A DNA stretch of 64,000 nucleotides from Pseudoalteromonas luteoviolacea S2607 (GCF_001625575.1 NZ_AUXV01000067.1:186001-250000), one strand, 5' to 3'; positions 52,794 through 61,974 are shown, counted from the first letter of the stretch. A program made the numbers and translations. The notes: generated by a model from the letters alone, not told the origin.

Positions 52794-54005
52794 ATGAGCG
52801 AAGTAAAAAAGGTAGTACTGGCGTATTCTGGTGGTTTGGATACGTCTGCAATCGTGCCTTGGTTAAAAGAAAATTACGGTTGCGAAGTGGTCGCATTCGT
52901 CGCCGACGTCGGTCAAGGTGAAGAGGAGTTGGCTGGGGTTGAAGAAAAAGCGCTCGCTTCAGGTGCGAGTGAATGCCACATCGTAGATTTAAAAGAAGAA
53001 CTTGTAAGCGATTATATTTACCCTACTTTGCAAACGGGTGCAGTGTATGAAGGCACTTATTTGCTGGGTACTTCTATGGCACGCCCTATCATTGCAAAAG
53101 CTCAAGTAGAGGTTGCGCGCAAAGTCGGGGCTGATGCTTTGTCACACGGGTGTACAGGTAAAGGTAATGATCAAGTTCGATTTGAATCTTGCTTTTCCGC
53201 ACTGGCTCCTGATCTCCAAGTGATCGCACCTTGGCGCGAATGGGAGTTATCCAGTAGAGAATCGCTATTGGGCTATCTGGCTCAGAGACAAATTCCTTGT
53301 TCAGCATCAGCAACGAAGATTTACAGCCGAGATGCAAACATTTGGCATATTTCTCATGAAGGTGGCGAACTTGAAGATCCATGGAACCAGCCAAGCGATC
53401 AAGTCTGGACTTTGACAGCTTCCCCAGAACAAGCGCCAGATCAAGCAGAATTTGTGTCTTTATCAATTGAACAAGGGCAAGTCGTTGCTGTTAATGGAGA
53501 GCGTTATAGTCCATATCAATGCTTGGTAAAACTCAATGATATTGCTGCTGCACATGGTGTTGGACGTGTCGACATTGTTGAAAACCGTTTAGTCGGTATG
53601 AAATCTAGAGGCTGTTATGAAACGCCAGGAGGCACCGTGATCATGGCTGCACTTCAAGCAATTGATGAATTAGTGCTAGATAAATCGAGCCGCAAGTGGA
53701 AAGAAACGCTCTCTAGCGAGTTTTCCCATTTGGTATATGACGGTCGTTGGTTTACGCCACTGAAAGATTCCATTCTAGCAGCTGCACAAGCGTTGGCGGT
53801 ACCGGCCTCTGGGGAGGTTGTTTTAAAGCTATACAAAGGCCAAGTAACAGCGGTGCAGAAGCAGTCTACAAATAGTCTTTACAGTGAAGACTTTGCGACA
53901 TTTGGTGAAGATGATGTTTACGACCAATCCCATGCAGAGGGATTCATTCGTTTGTTCTCATTATCAAGTCGTATTGCCGCGCTGAATAAACAGAAATCGT
54001 CGTAG
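52794..54005 (+). CDS. argG: Argininosuccinate synthase
   Basis: Joins citrulline and aspartate with ATP. The 403 residues are the standard short form. The PP-loop is VLAYSGGLDTSAIVPWL at residues 8-24. Further motifs are TYLLGTSMARPIIAK, SHGCTGKGNDQVRFE, IPCSASATKIYSRDANIWHISHEGG (landmark only) and SRGCYETPGGT. It follows argF by 13 bases and precedes argH by 12. Confidence 0.96.
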   Translation: MSEVKKVVLAYSGGLDTSAIVPWLKENYGCEVVAFVADVGQGEEELAGVEEKALASGASECHIVDLKEELVSDYIYPTLQTGAVYEGTYLLGTSMARPIIAKAQVEVARKVGADALSHGCTGKGNDQVRFESCFSALAPDLQVIAPWREWELSSRESLLGYLAQRQIPCSASATKIYSRDANIWHISHEGGELEDPWNQPSDQVWTLTASPEQAPDQAEFVSLSIEQGQVVAVNGERYSPYQCLVKLNDIAAAHGVGRVDIVENRLVGMKSRGCYETPGGTVIMAALQAIDELVLDKSSRKWKETLSSEFSHLVYDGRWFTPLKDSILAAAQALAVPASGEVVLKLYKGQVTAVQKQSTNSLYSEDFATFGEDDVYDQSHAEGFIRLFSLSSRIAALNKQKSS

Positions 54006-54017
54006 AGGAGTAAGATA

Positions 54018-55382
54018 ATGGCATTATGGGGAGGTCGTTTCTCTACAGGACCGGATGAAGCTTTCAAGCAGTTCAATGACTCTTTACCGTTTGATTATCA
54101 GCTTGTTGAGCAAGATATAATTGGCTCAATCGCATGGGCAGGTGCATTGCAGCAAGTTGAAGTGCTCTCACATGATGAGTGTGACACGCTAACAAGCGGT
54201 TTAAGTGCGTTACTAGAGGAAGCGAAACAAGCGCCGCAGCAAATTGCTAGCAGCGGCTATGAGGATATTCACTCATATGTTGAGGCAAAATTGATTGAAA
54301 AGGTGGGGGATTTAGGGAAAAAACTGCATACTGGACGTAGCCGTAACGATCAAGTCGCCACTGATTTTCGCCTTTGGAGCCGCCAAACTGCACAACAGGT
54401 AATACAAGCAATTGAAGATTTAAAATCTGAATTTATTGCGTTAGCTGAGCGTGAGTTAGGTACAATTTTACCAGGTTACACCCATTTGCAACGTGCTCAA
54501 CCTGTGCTATTCAGCCATTGGTGTCTCGCTTATGTTGAAATGCTTGAGCGTGACAAATCGCGCTTAGCTGACGCAATAGAAAGATTAAATGAGTGTCCGC
54601 TAGGGAGTGGAGCTTTAGCGGGTACGGCATACCCAATAGATAGAGAGCAACTTGCTCAAGAGCTTGGCTTTAGAAATGCGACACGCAACAGCTTAGATGC
54701 AGTGTCAGATAGAGATTTCGTCGTGGAATTACTTAGTTGCGCGTCTATATCGATGATGCACCTTTCCCGATTATCTGAAGACATGATTTTCTATAACAGT
54801 GGTGAATCAGGGTTTATTGAGTTATCGGACAACGTTACTTCTGGCTCTTCACTGATGCCACAAAAGAAAAACCCAGATGCATTGGAGCTGATCCGTGGCA
54901 AAACGGGGCGTGTTTTTGGGGCATTTAGTGCCATGATGATGACTTTAAAAGCATTGCCTTTAGCCTATAACAAAGATATGCAGGAAGACAAAGAGGGGTT
55001 GTTTGATGCATTACCCACTTGGATTGCATCTCTTCATATGGCACAAGCGTGTATTAAAGGTGTCAAGGTTAATGGTGAAGCCACATTAGCAGCTGCGAAA
55101 GGGGGGCATGCAAATGCCACTGAGCTTGCTGATTACCTCGTTGCTAAAAACATTCCCTTTAGAGAAGGGCACCATATTGTCGGTCAACTGGTACAACAGG
55201 CTATTGCGCAAGGTAAAAACCTTGAAGAGCTTACGCTTGACGAATTCCAAAGCATTTGTCCACAAATTGAAGAAGATGTTTATCCGCGGTTAGAAATTGC
55301 CGCATGTATTTCTGCCCGACAAGCACTGGGCGGCACATCTTTGCCGCAAGTTAAAAAAGCGCTTCAATTGAAAAAATCTTGA
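54018..55382 (+). CDS. argH: Argininosuccinate lyase
   Basis: Cleaves argininosuccinate to arginine and fumarate, the last step. The 454 residues carry ALWGGRFSTGPDEAFKQFN at the start, HTGRSRNDQVATDFRLW, PGYTHLQRAQPVLFSHW and the signature GSSLMPQKKNPDALEL. It ends at the normal length, with no C-terminal acetyltransferase (ArgA) extension of the kind known from Vibrio and Moritella ArgH(A) fusions. It is last in the operon. Confidence 0.96.
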   Translation: MALWGGRFSTGPDEAFKQFNDSLPFDYQLVEQDIIGSIAWAGALQQVEVLSHDECDTLTSGLSALLEEAKQAPQQIASSGYEDIHSYVEAKLIEKVGDLGKKLHTGRSRNDQVATDFRLWSRQTAQQVIQAIEDLKSEFIALAERELGTILPGYTHLQRAQPVLFSHWCLAYVEMLERDKSRLADAIERLNECPLGSGALAGTAYPIDREQLAQELGFRNATRNSLDAVSDRDFVVELLSCASISMMHLSRLSEDMIFYNSGESGFIELSDNVTSGSSLMPQKKNPDALELIRGKTGRVFGAFSAMMMTLKALPLAYNKDMQEDKEGLFDALPTWIASLHMAQACIKGVKVNGEATLAAAKGGHANATELADYLVAKNIPFREGHHIVGQLVQQAIAQGKNLEELTLDEFQSICPQIEEDVYPRLEIAACISARQALGGTSLPQVKKALQLKKS

Positions 55383-55411
55383 GCAACCTCCCTGGCATTG
55401 CTCAATACGAC

Positions 55412-55468
55412 AAGGCCCCGCAGATAAGGACTCTTAATTTAGGAAATAACTTATCTGCGGGGCCTTTT
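55412..55468 (+). terminator. Terminator of the argCBFGH operon
   Basis: AAGGCCCCGCAGATAAG (55412-55428) and CTTATCTGCGGGGCCTT (55450-55466) pair perfectly over 17 bases around a 21-base loop, followed by TTACTTTT. Confidence 0.88.
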
Positions 55469-55629
55469 ACTTTTATGCAGGGCAGTTTTAATGGTGGTTG
55501 CGTGAATAGTTATTTTTAGTACGTTTTGTAAACATATTGGCGTTTTCTTTAACTTAGGTGAACTTTTTGTTTTTTTTATATATCATGTGGCCCGGGTATT
55601 GCAGTCTATTGCTCATCGATATAGCTATC

Positions 55630-55649
55630 CATATGAATTATTTCATATG
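55630..55649. repeat. Inverted repeat upstream of the small peptide gene
   Basis: CATATGA, six bases, TCATATG: a perfect 7-base inverted repeat 34 bases before the ATG at 55683, flanked by a looser CTAT/ATAG pair. It could be a regulator site or an mRNA leader stem. Confidence 0.4.
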
Positions 55650-55682
55650 AGAAATAGCCTTAATATTTATAAAGGGAAAACA

Positions 55683-55838
55683 ATGTCTATTTTTAAGCGT
55701 AAGCGTACGAATTCATCTAATAGTACTAGCAAAGCTAAGGTGCTTTCTGATAATGTTATTGAAAGTGAAGCAAATTTAAGAGCGGTTACAGGCTCTCGCG
55801 GTAGTGGAATTTACCCTAAACCACCGCACGGCGGCTAA
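55683..55838 (+). CDS. 51-residue basic peptide of unknown function
   Basis: ATG 55683 has AAAGGG at good spacing; an upstream in-frame ATG at 55587 has no binding site and crosses the leader. The peptide starts MSIFKRKRTNSSNSTSKAKV and ends with a Gly/Pro/His-rich tail, GSGIYPKPPHGG. It has a basic Ser/Asn-rich N-terminus, an acidic middle (DNVIESEANL) and no membrane segment. A multi-pass membrane protein gene follows after 14 bases. It could be a peptide precursor or a small regulator; I recognise no family. Confidence 0.55.
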   Translation: MSIFKRKRTNSSNSTSKAKVLSDNVIESEANLRAVTGSRGSGIYPKPPHGG

Positions 55839-55852
55839 CTGCAACACAGCGA

Positions 55853-56368
55853 ATGGCATACGATTATTTCGGATTAAGTATCGGAGCCCTTGTTATTTGG
55901 GGCTTCGTAATGGCGAGTTTAATGAACATATTTTTTTATGTGCTTGCCATCAATAAAAATTTACAAACCCTGTCTTGCTCCCTTATATTGGCGACATCTT
56001 ATGGTGTAAGCGACCTGTCTTTATCAACACAATTTCACTCGAGTGATTTTGGTATCCTTCTAGCCTATGACGTAATCACGATTATTTGTTTGTTGATTGC
56101 ACGGCAAATATTATTTAAGCGCGAAAAAGTTCAACCCGTCATTGTATATTGCTGCCTTGGGTTGATGATCAACTCAGCCCTTTTTCTAGCTATGTTTGTC
56201 GACTCCCATCTACTAGGAAATTACCAACCTTGGGGCTTGTGGTATTTTTACTCGACAACGGTTAACGTAATCGATTTAATTATGGTTGGCGTTGTTATCT
56301 TAAATCGAGATTTGCTCGGTATTCAACTGATCACGAGGAAGTTAGGTCTAGATAAGGCTGCTGCATAG
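55853..56368 (+). CDS. Multi-pass membrane protein of unknown function
   Basis: A 171-residue protein with about five hydrophobic helices: IGALVIWGFVMASLMNIFFY, LSCSLILATSYGVSDLSL (weaker), FGILLAYDVITIICLLIA, VIVYCCLGLMINSALFLAMF and VNVIDLIMVGVVILN. It lies 14 bases after the small peptide gene with only a weak ribosome binding site, which suggests translational coupling. No catalytic motif is visible and I do not recognise the family. It could be a transporter, processing partner or immunity protein for the peptide, but that is conjecture. Confidence 0.6.
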   Translation: MAYDYFGLSIGALVIWGFVMASLMNIFFYVLAINKNLQTLSCSLILATSYGVSDLSLSTQFHSSDFGILLAYDVITIICLLIARQILFKREKVQPVIVYCCLGLMINSALFLAMFVDSHLLGNYQPWGLWYFYSTTVNVIDLIMVGVVILNRDLLGIQLITRKLGLDKAAA

Positions 56369-56409
56369 CTTACTTGCCAGAGTTATGCGTCTTTGCAGCC
56401 TTTCAAACG

Positions 56410-57765
56410 TTAGTATTGATACTCCCAACTAAACGTAAACGCGTGCTCGGTTTCGCTGTGTTGTGGTGTTTTGTCTTGCCAGAAGCTAAAACTGGCTTTC
56501 ATTAACCCATTAAACACACCTTGTTGATACCCAATCTCTAATAATGTTCGGTCAAGTTGCAAAGCTTCAAATTCCGAGCGTTTAAATTTGGTATAGCCAC
56601 CCACGCCGTTGGTTTGAAAATAGTCAGCAGCTATAGTTAAGCTTTTAGCTTGTGGGCCAATCGAAGCGCCGAGCCATCGGCCCCGTTCGGTATAATCGGA
56701 GCCATTGCCTTGAGTTTGAAAGTTGCACTGAAAACTGCGTGTTTGTGCCTGACAGTCTGTAAGCGTATCGCTGTATTCAATGTAGGCCTTGGTTCTGCTG
56801 TCCTCTTGTGACCAAAAACTTTCTAGACCAAAGGTAAACAAAGGTTGGTCAGGCAACGCACCAGATTCGTTATCACCTGTATATTCACCATAAACAGCAA
56901 TAGGTTGGGCATTTAAAACTGTTGAGTACTTAAAATCTACGCTAGTGAGGCGTTGCTTTTTAATCTTTTCAGCAGTGTCTTGAGTGGAGTAGATAAAATC
57001 ACTGCCAGTGGTTGCAAAGCCTACTTCTAAGCCTTGCAAAGGTGATGCGGAAAAGCGTGCACCCCAAAAATCACCTTCTTGTTTGGCTGGTTGTTGCTTT
57101 GCCGCAATAGCGGTTATTTGCCAAGGACCGATAAAAGATAAGAAACTCGGGCCGCTGTAATTTGTATTTGCTCTGCTTAACCTGACTGCTTTCATTGGCG
57201 CTGCATTATTAGAAAGAAGTAAGGCGGTTTCATTACCTGGACCCCACCAATAGTCTAGTCGCTCCGCACTTAAAGCCCAGTCCCCCAGTAGCACCGCGAC
57301 ATGGCTGCCATGATGGTTAACGTGTTTGCCATCTAGTCCGTCATCGGCATAATTAACCTGTACGCGGGCACTGACGTTGCTGCCTGTCAGCTCCCCAAAT
57401 GATTGAACCCCTGATTTTGCGCGGCTATTTTCTCCCATACCTGTTTTTATACCAGGCTCACCATTATAGTGTGCTTTAATCCCTGAACGCTTGGTCCTTT
57501 TGTCGGTATTTAGAGCGTGACGTAAATGGTTGACCGCAAATGCGGTTTGCTCCGTTAACATGTCCGGAGCAATTTTACTCAAGTCATAAGCAATACCTTG
57601 CCATAGTAGGGGGTACTGATTGACGGGCCGATTAATGAGCCCATGACTCACAAGGAGATCAATAGAATGCTTGGTTACGCTATCTTGGGCTGAGATCCAT
57701 GGGCTTGCTTTTGCTTGCAAAGACATTACGCATAGGCAAGCAATCGTTATAGGCCTGAGTTTCAT
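56410..57765 (-). CDS. Wzi-family capsule assembly outer-membrane protein
   Basis: A 451-residue exported beta-barrel protein. The signal peptide is MKLRPITIACLCVMSLQAKA. Wzi-family hallmarks are LLVSHGLINRPVNQYPLLW near the N-terminus, LLGDWALSAERLDYWWGPGNE, and FLSFIGPWQITAIAAK, with a terminal aromatic strand HAFTFSWEYQY. Wzi-type proteins anchor or order capsule at the cell surface. Its ATG overlaps the coaD stop (ATGA), an odd pairing of a capsule gene with a coenzyme A gene. Confidence 0.85.
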   Translation of the reverse strand: MKLRPITIACLCVMSLQAKASPWISAQDSVTKHSIDLLVSHGLINRPVNQYPLLWQGIAYDLSKIAPDMLTEQTAFAVNHLRHALNTDKRTKRSGIKAHYNGEPGIKTGMGENSRAKSGVQSFGELTGSNVSARVQVNYADDGLDGKHVNHHGSHVAVLLGDWALSAERLDYWWGPGNETALLLSNNAAPMKAVRLSRANTNYSGPSFLSFIGPWQITAIAAKQQPAKQEGDFWGARFSASPLQGLEVGFATTGSDFIYSTQDTAEKIKKQRLTSVDFKYSTVLNAQPIAVYGEYTGDNESGALPDQPLFTFGLESFWSQEDSRTKAYIEYSDTLTDCQAQTRSFQCNFQTQGNGSDYTERGRWLGASIGPQAKSLTIAADYFQTNGVGGYTKFKRSEFEALQLDRTLLEIGYQQGVFNGLMKASFSFWQDKTPQHSETEHAFTFSWEYQY

Positions 57766-58244
57766 TTATGTAGCTTCTCCACAAGTGCGCTAGCAACAAT
57801 AGGGTCAACAAACTCGCTAACATCGCCGTGATGAAGCGCCACTTCTTTAACCAGTGTTGATGAAATGAATGAGTTTCTCTCAGAAGGCGTTAAAAATACA
57901 CTTTCCAATTGAGGGTAAAGTCGACGGTTCATGTTCGCTAATTGGAATTCATAGTCAAAGTCAGAGACTGCACGAATTCCTCTTATAAGAACGTTGGCAT
58001 TTTGTGCTTTGGCCAAATCAACTAATAAACCTGAAAATCCAATGACTTTAACATTTGGTATATCACCAAGGACCTGCTCAGCCAGCTCAACACGTTCATC
58101 TAGTGTAAAACATGGTTTCTTAGATGGGTTGTGGGCAATGGCGAGTAACACAGTATCAAACATTTTTGCAGCGCGTTTGATAAGATCTGAGTGTCCATTG
58201 GTCAGAGGGTCGAATGTACCTGGATAGAGAGCTATTACTTTCAT
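57762..58244 (-). CDS. coaD: Phosphopantetheine adenylyltransferase
   Basis: Penultimate step of coenzyme A synthesis. Starting at the ATG at 58244 gives 160 residues (E. coli CoaD is 159) beginning MKVIALYPGTFDPLTNGHSD, with the nucleotidyltransferase motif TNGH at residues 15-18. ISSTLVKEV near residue 130 is the second nucleotide-binding motif. An in-frame ATG six codons earlier is not needed. It is translationally coupled to the downstream Wzi-family gene. Confidence 0.94.
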   Translation of the reverse strand: MKVIALYPGTFDPLTNGHSDLIKRAAKMFDTVLLAIAHNPSKKPCFTLDERVELAEQVLGDIPNVKVIGFSGLLVDLAKAQNANVLIRGIRAVSDFDYEFQLANMNRRLYPQLESVFLTPSERNSFISSTLVKEVALHHGDVSEFVDPIVASALVEKLHK

Positions 58245-58417
58245 AGGATTGTTGCAACGCAAAAAATTTTTGCTATGTTAGCAAGCTTCGCACTCAAATT
58301 CACTGGTCTGCTTTCAAATTTGCTCATTTAACCTTGTATATGTTTAGTGCTATTTTCAGATAACCAAGCGGGCAAGTGAACCCACTAATTCAATTAAGCG
58401 TGTAAAGAGAGTTGGAT

Positions 58418-59074
58418 ATGAATACCAAGGAAAAAATAATTCGTACGAGCATTGCGTTGTTCAATCTGCATGGGGAGCGAGCAATAACAACTAACCATAT
58501 TGCCTCTAATATGGGAATCAGCCCCGGCAATTTGTATTATCACTTTAAAAATAAAGAAGACATTATTCGGCATATTTTTTCCTTATATAGTGAGCACTTA
58601 AGAACCCACTTTAAACCACTTAGTATTGAACATGAGCCGCTAGAGCAGCTTACACAGTATCTAGACTCTTTGTTCGAACTGATGTGGCGCTACCACTTCT
58701 TCTACGACAATTTAACGGATATATTGGCGCGTGATAAAGCGCTGAAAAGTGATTATATTGAGTTTCAAGCTCATTTATTTGAGCAAGTAAAAGCCGTTGT
58801 TATCGGACTTCGTGATGCTGGCGTTATCGATATTGAAGATGCGGATACGGACGAGTTAGCGCATATGTTGAAAATGGTAGTGAGCTTTTGGACGCCCTAT
58901 GTCAAAGCGCGCAGAATGACAGGGGTGCTTGAACAAAAAGATATATACAATGGCATCGTCAAGGTTCTTATGTTGTTTAAGCCTTACGCCACTGATCTAA
59001 GTCGAGAAAAAATTGCACAATTAAGAGATTATTACCAAGAGCAAGCCGACACGACTTTACCCAGTATCGCGTAA
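58418..59074 (+). CDS. TetR-family transcription regulator
   Basis: ATG 58418 with GAGAG upstream gives 218 residues; the TTG two codons earlier is less likely. The N-terminal DNA-binding domain is IRTSIALFNLHGERAITTNH, IASNMGISPGNLYYHFKNKE (a textbook TetR helix-turn-helix). The helical ligand-binding domain (about 55-200) has no known signature. It is divergent from coaD with 173 bases between and has no obvious adjacent target. The ligand is unknown. Confidence 0.88.
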   Translation: MNTKEKIIRTSIALFNLHGERAITTNHIASNMGISPGNLYYHFKNKEDIIRHIFSLYSEHLRTHFKPLSIEHEPLEQLTQYLDSLFELMWRYHFFYDNLTDILARDKALKSDYIEFQAHLFEQVKAVVIGLRDAGVIDIEDADTDELAHMLKMVVSFWTPYVKARRMTGVLEQKDIYNGIVKVLMLFKPYATDLSREKIAQLRDYYQEQADTTLPSIA

Positions 59075-59184
59075 CTTATCATTACAGCAACTTAATGGGG
59101 GCGTGTTGCGACATTGCCTCCAAGTATGTTTGTCACGTACAAAGTTGCCAATCCGATTGTTTATTTCCTAGTCTTTAATAAGTT

Positions 59185-59193
59185 TGTTATAAT
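59185..59193 (+). promoter_or_regulatory. Extended -10 promoter of thiI
   Basis: TGT-TATAAT (59185-59193) is a perfect -10 with a TGn extension and no good -35. It lies 65 bases before the thiI ATG. The same TGTTATAAT occurs ahead of yajQ at 62141. Confidence 0.5.
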
Positions 59194-59257
59194 CCCGCGC
59201 CTTAAAATGATTGGACGTTTAATACGTTTGTAGTTTCACACCAATGAGTGACTTCTT

Positions 59258-60715
59258 ATGCTTAAATTTATCGTCAAGCTGCACCCTGAAATTGTTATTA
59301 AAAGCAAATCGGTGCGAAAGCGTTTTACAAAAATTTTGGAAAAAAACATCAAGTTGCTGCTGGGTCGCATTGACGAAGCTATAACAGTAAAAAACAACTG
59401 GGACAACATTACCGTTGTGAGTCAACTCAGTGATGAAGATACGCGCCTAGCTCTGATTGATGGCTTAAAACGCGTGCCGGGTATCGTGCTATTTCTTGAA
59501 GTACAAGAAGAGCAATTTGAAACGCTTGACGATATTTACCAGCACACCTTACCGCTGGTAAAAGAACAGATTGAAAATAAAACGTTTTGCGTTAGGGTGA
59601 AGCGCCAAGGTAAGCATGATTTTACTTCTAGCGACGTAGAGCGCTACGTGGGTGGCGGCTTAAATCAAAATGTTGAGTCGGCTAGCGTTAAATTAAGTAA
59701 GCCACAAGAAACTGTAAAGATAGAAATCAAAGATCAGTTTGCCTATATCGTAAGGAGCCAACACCGTGGTCTAGGTGGATTCCCGCTTCCTACTCAAGAA
59801 GATGTTTTATCATTGGTTTCTGGTGGTTTTGATTCAGGTGTTGCCACATATCAAATGATTCGAAAAGGCGCTCGAACGCACTTCTTGTTTTTTAACTTAG
59901 GTGGAGCGGCTCATGAGATCGGCGTAAAACAAGTCAGTCATTATTTGTGGAAACAATATAGCTCGACGCACCGTGTTAAGTTCATTACAGTTGATTTTGA
60001 GCCGGTTGTGGCGGAAATTCTGGAAAACGTAGAAAATAGCCAGATGGGTGTCGTGCTAAAACGTATGATGATGCGTGCGGGCAGTGCGGTTGCTCAAAAA
60101 TTAGGTATACAGGCGCTGGTTACTGGCGAAAGCATTGGCCAAGTATCAAGCCAAACATTAGCTAATTTGAGTGTGATTGATAGAGTGACTGAGACCTTGA
60201 TCTTACGACCACTAATTCAGCATGATAAAGAAGAGATCATTCGAATTGCCAGAGAGATTGGTACCTGCGAAATGGCTGAAGCGATGCCTGAGTATTGCGG
60301 TGTTATCTCTAAGAAGCCTACTGTTAAAGCGGTGCTAGAAAAAATCGAAGCAGAAGAAGCCAATTTTGACTTTGACGTTTTAGATACCGTGGTGAATAAT
60401 GCAACGATAAAAGATATTCGTGAAATAGAAGAAGAAGCCAAAGAGGAAGTTAAAGAAGCTGAAAATGTCTCAGAGCTTCCTGCTAACGCGGTTGTTGTGG
60501 ATATTCGCTCCCCTGAAGAAGAAGACGCAGATCCATTAGAGCTTGAAGACATTGAGGTGATCCATTTACCGTTCTTCCGTCTTGCGACGAAATTCGGTGA
60601 TTTACCTCAGGATAAAGACTATTACCTATACTGTAGCAAAGGCGTAATGAGTCAGCTTCAAGCACTGATCCTACACGAAAACGGTTTTACCAAAGTGAAG
60701 GTATACAGACCATAG
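59258..60715 (+). CDS. thiI: tRNA 4-thiouridine sulfurtransferase
   Basis: Makes s4U8 in tRNA and supplies sulfur for thiamine thiazole. The 485 residues (E. coli ThiI is 482) comprise an N-terminal ferredoxin-like and THUMP region, and a PP-loop SLVSGGFDSGVATYQMI near residue 187. The paired cysteines are Cys347 (EYCGVIS) and the rhodanese Cys459 (YLYCSKGVMSQ). It therefore has the full rhodanese-containing form. A Glu-rich linker (EEEAKEEVKEAE) precedes the rhodanese domain. Confidence 0.95.
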   Translation: MLKFIVKLHPEIVIKSKSVRKRFTKILEKNIKLLLGRIDEAITVKNNWDNITVVSQLSDEDTRLALIDGLKRVPGIVLFLEVQEEQFETLDDIYQHTLPLVKEQIENKTFCVRVKRQGKHDFTSSDVERYVGGGLNQNVESASVKLSKPQETVKIEIKDQFAYIVRSQHRGLGGFPLPTQEDVLSLVSGGFDSGVATYQMIRKGARTHFLFFNLGGAAHEIGVKQVSHYLWKQYSSTHRVKFITVDFEPVVAEILENVENSQMGVVLKRMMMRAGSAVAQKLGIQALVTGESIGQVSSQTLANLSVIDRVTETLILRPLIQHDKEEIIRIAREIGTCEMAEAMPEYCGVISKKPTVKAVLEKIEAEEANFDFDVLDTVVNNATIKDIREIEEEAKEEVKEAENVSELPANAVVVDIRSPEEEDADPLELEDIEVIHLPFFRLATKFGDLPQDKDYYLYCSKGVMSQLQALILHENGFTKVKVYRP

Positions 60716-60716
60716 T

Positions 60717-60745
60717 AAAGAGCGGGTTTATACCCGCTCTTTTTG
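60717..60745 (+). terminator. Terminator between thiI and panE
   Basis: AAAGAGCGGGT (60717-60727), loop TTAT, then ACCCGCTCTTT (60732-60742) and a short T run. The 11-base-pair stem overlaps the end of the convergent panE gene. Confidence 0.85.
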
Positions 60746-61624
60746 TTTTATTTGCTGCCACATCCATTCGTTCTCTGGCACGCTGACGCCATGCTTGTTG
60801 GCTCTAGAGACAATAAATCCACATATTGCATCTATTTCGGTGCGTCGTCTGAGTTTAATATCCTGTGCCATGGAGGAGTTATTTGCCGCGGTAAGTTTCA
60901 TGACTTGATATGCACGCATTAACTCTGAAGATAACTTTAACTCAACGCCGTCAAGCTCTGCGACAAAACACGCCTCATTAAGTAGAGACAAAACTTGCCT
61001 TGCATATGCAGGTGCACGCAGCTTACCATTTTTGCATTGCAACAGCGCGCTCAGTGGATTGATAGCAATGTTGACACACAGTTTTTGCCAGCGTATTTCG
61101 TTGATGTTGTCAACGAGGTGTGCCTGAGACAAACAAGGCTGAATGAGTTCTTGGAATAAGTTTGGCAAGCGAATTTGTGCAACTTTGTTACAGGCTCCTA
61201 TCTGAGTAAGGCCTGCCCCGGTGTACTTAACGGTATTGGCAAGCGGTTTCATCCCGCCCATTGAAGTAGATAAAAAGTATAGTCCCTGATTAGGTTTGAG
61301 TAATTGGTTAACTTCAGATAGGTCACTCATGCCATTGTGGCTCAGTATGATGTTCGCATCATCATGCAAGTGAGGAATGAGTGCGTGTATCGCTTGGGAG
61401 AGTTGATAAGCCTTAACGGGTACAATGCAGTGAGTGATTTTTGAGCGTAATGCGTCAAAGGTCGTTTGATTGACTGGTATTTTATGGGACTTTTCATTGT
61501 CGATGAGGTGGTAATCATCAATCACTTCATCACGCGTAATGAGAGTCACTTGGGTGTGCTGAGTGAGCTTATTGGCAAGCAGTAATCCAATTGCACCCCT
61601 GCCTATAATATGAACTGGTGTCAC
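60728..61624 (-). CDS. panE: 2-dehydropantoate 2-reductase
   Basis: NADPH-dependent reduction of ketopantoate to pantoate in coenzyme A synthesis. The 298 residues start at a GTG (61624) overlapping the stop of the VanZ-like gene by 4 bases. The N-terminal GxGxxG is IIGRGAIGLLLANKL. Further blocks are VPVKAYQLSQAI, LSHNGMSDLSEV and WQKLCVNIAINPLSAL, whose lysine is the catalytic one. coaD, of the same pathway, lies 2.5 kb away on the same strand. Confidence 0.9.
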   Translation of the reverse strand: MTPVHIIGRGAIGLLLANKLTQHTQVTLITRDEVIDDYHLIDNEKSHKIPVNQTTFDALRSKITHCIVPVKAYQLSQAIHALIPHLHDDANIILSHNGMSDLSEVNQLLKPNQGLYFLSTSMGGMKPLANTVKYTGAGLTQIGACNKVAQIRLPNLFQELIQPCLSQAHLVDNINEIRWQKLCVNIAINPLSALLQCKNGKLRAPAYARQVLSLLNEACFVAELDGVELKLSSELMRAYQVMKLTAANNSSMAQDIKLRRRTEIDAICGFIVSRANKHGVSVPENEWMWQQIKQKERV

Positions 61625-61974
61625 AGCTCAGCTCTGCGCATTCGATACCTGCGCACCAACCAAAGTAAAATAAAGTAGCTGAGTGCACCGAGTACATCAG
61701 CGATAAAGTCCCCAAGTGACGCTTGACGATAAGGTAAGGTAGATTGCATCCATTCAACGCAAGCGCCATAACTGGTCAATAAGACCATGTGGAACCAGGG
61801 CCTGAATTTAAATGCATGGCAGGAGAAAAATGCGAGCACGAAAAACACCACAAAGTGCGCAACTTTGTCCAAATGAGGGATTTGAATTCCTTGGACTTGA
61901 ACCTCTTTCGCAAACAGATAAGTAATCGCTATCAAAAATAATAATAAAAGTGTTTGATATACTCGTCTTGTCAC
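61621..61974 (-). CDS. VanZ-like small membrane protein
   Basis: 117 residues with about four hydrophobic helices and the VanZ-family pattern HLDKVAHFVVFFVLAFF, TSYGACVEWMQST and RQASLGDFIADVLGAL. The GTG at 61974 is preferred because GGAG stands 5 bases upstream; the GTG two codons earlier overlaps that GGAG. It is translationally coupled to panE through a GTGA overlap. VanZ-like proteins have been linked to envelope resistance traits, but a specific role here is not known. Confidence 0.8.
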   Translation of the reverse strand: MTRRVYQTLLLLFLIAITYLFAKEVQVQGIQIPHLDKVAHFVVFFVLAFFSCHAFKFRPWFHMVLLTSYGACVEWMQSTLPYRQASLGDFIADVLGALSYFILLWLVRRYRMRRAEL

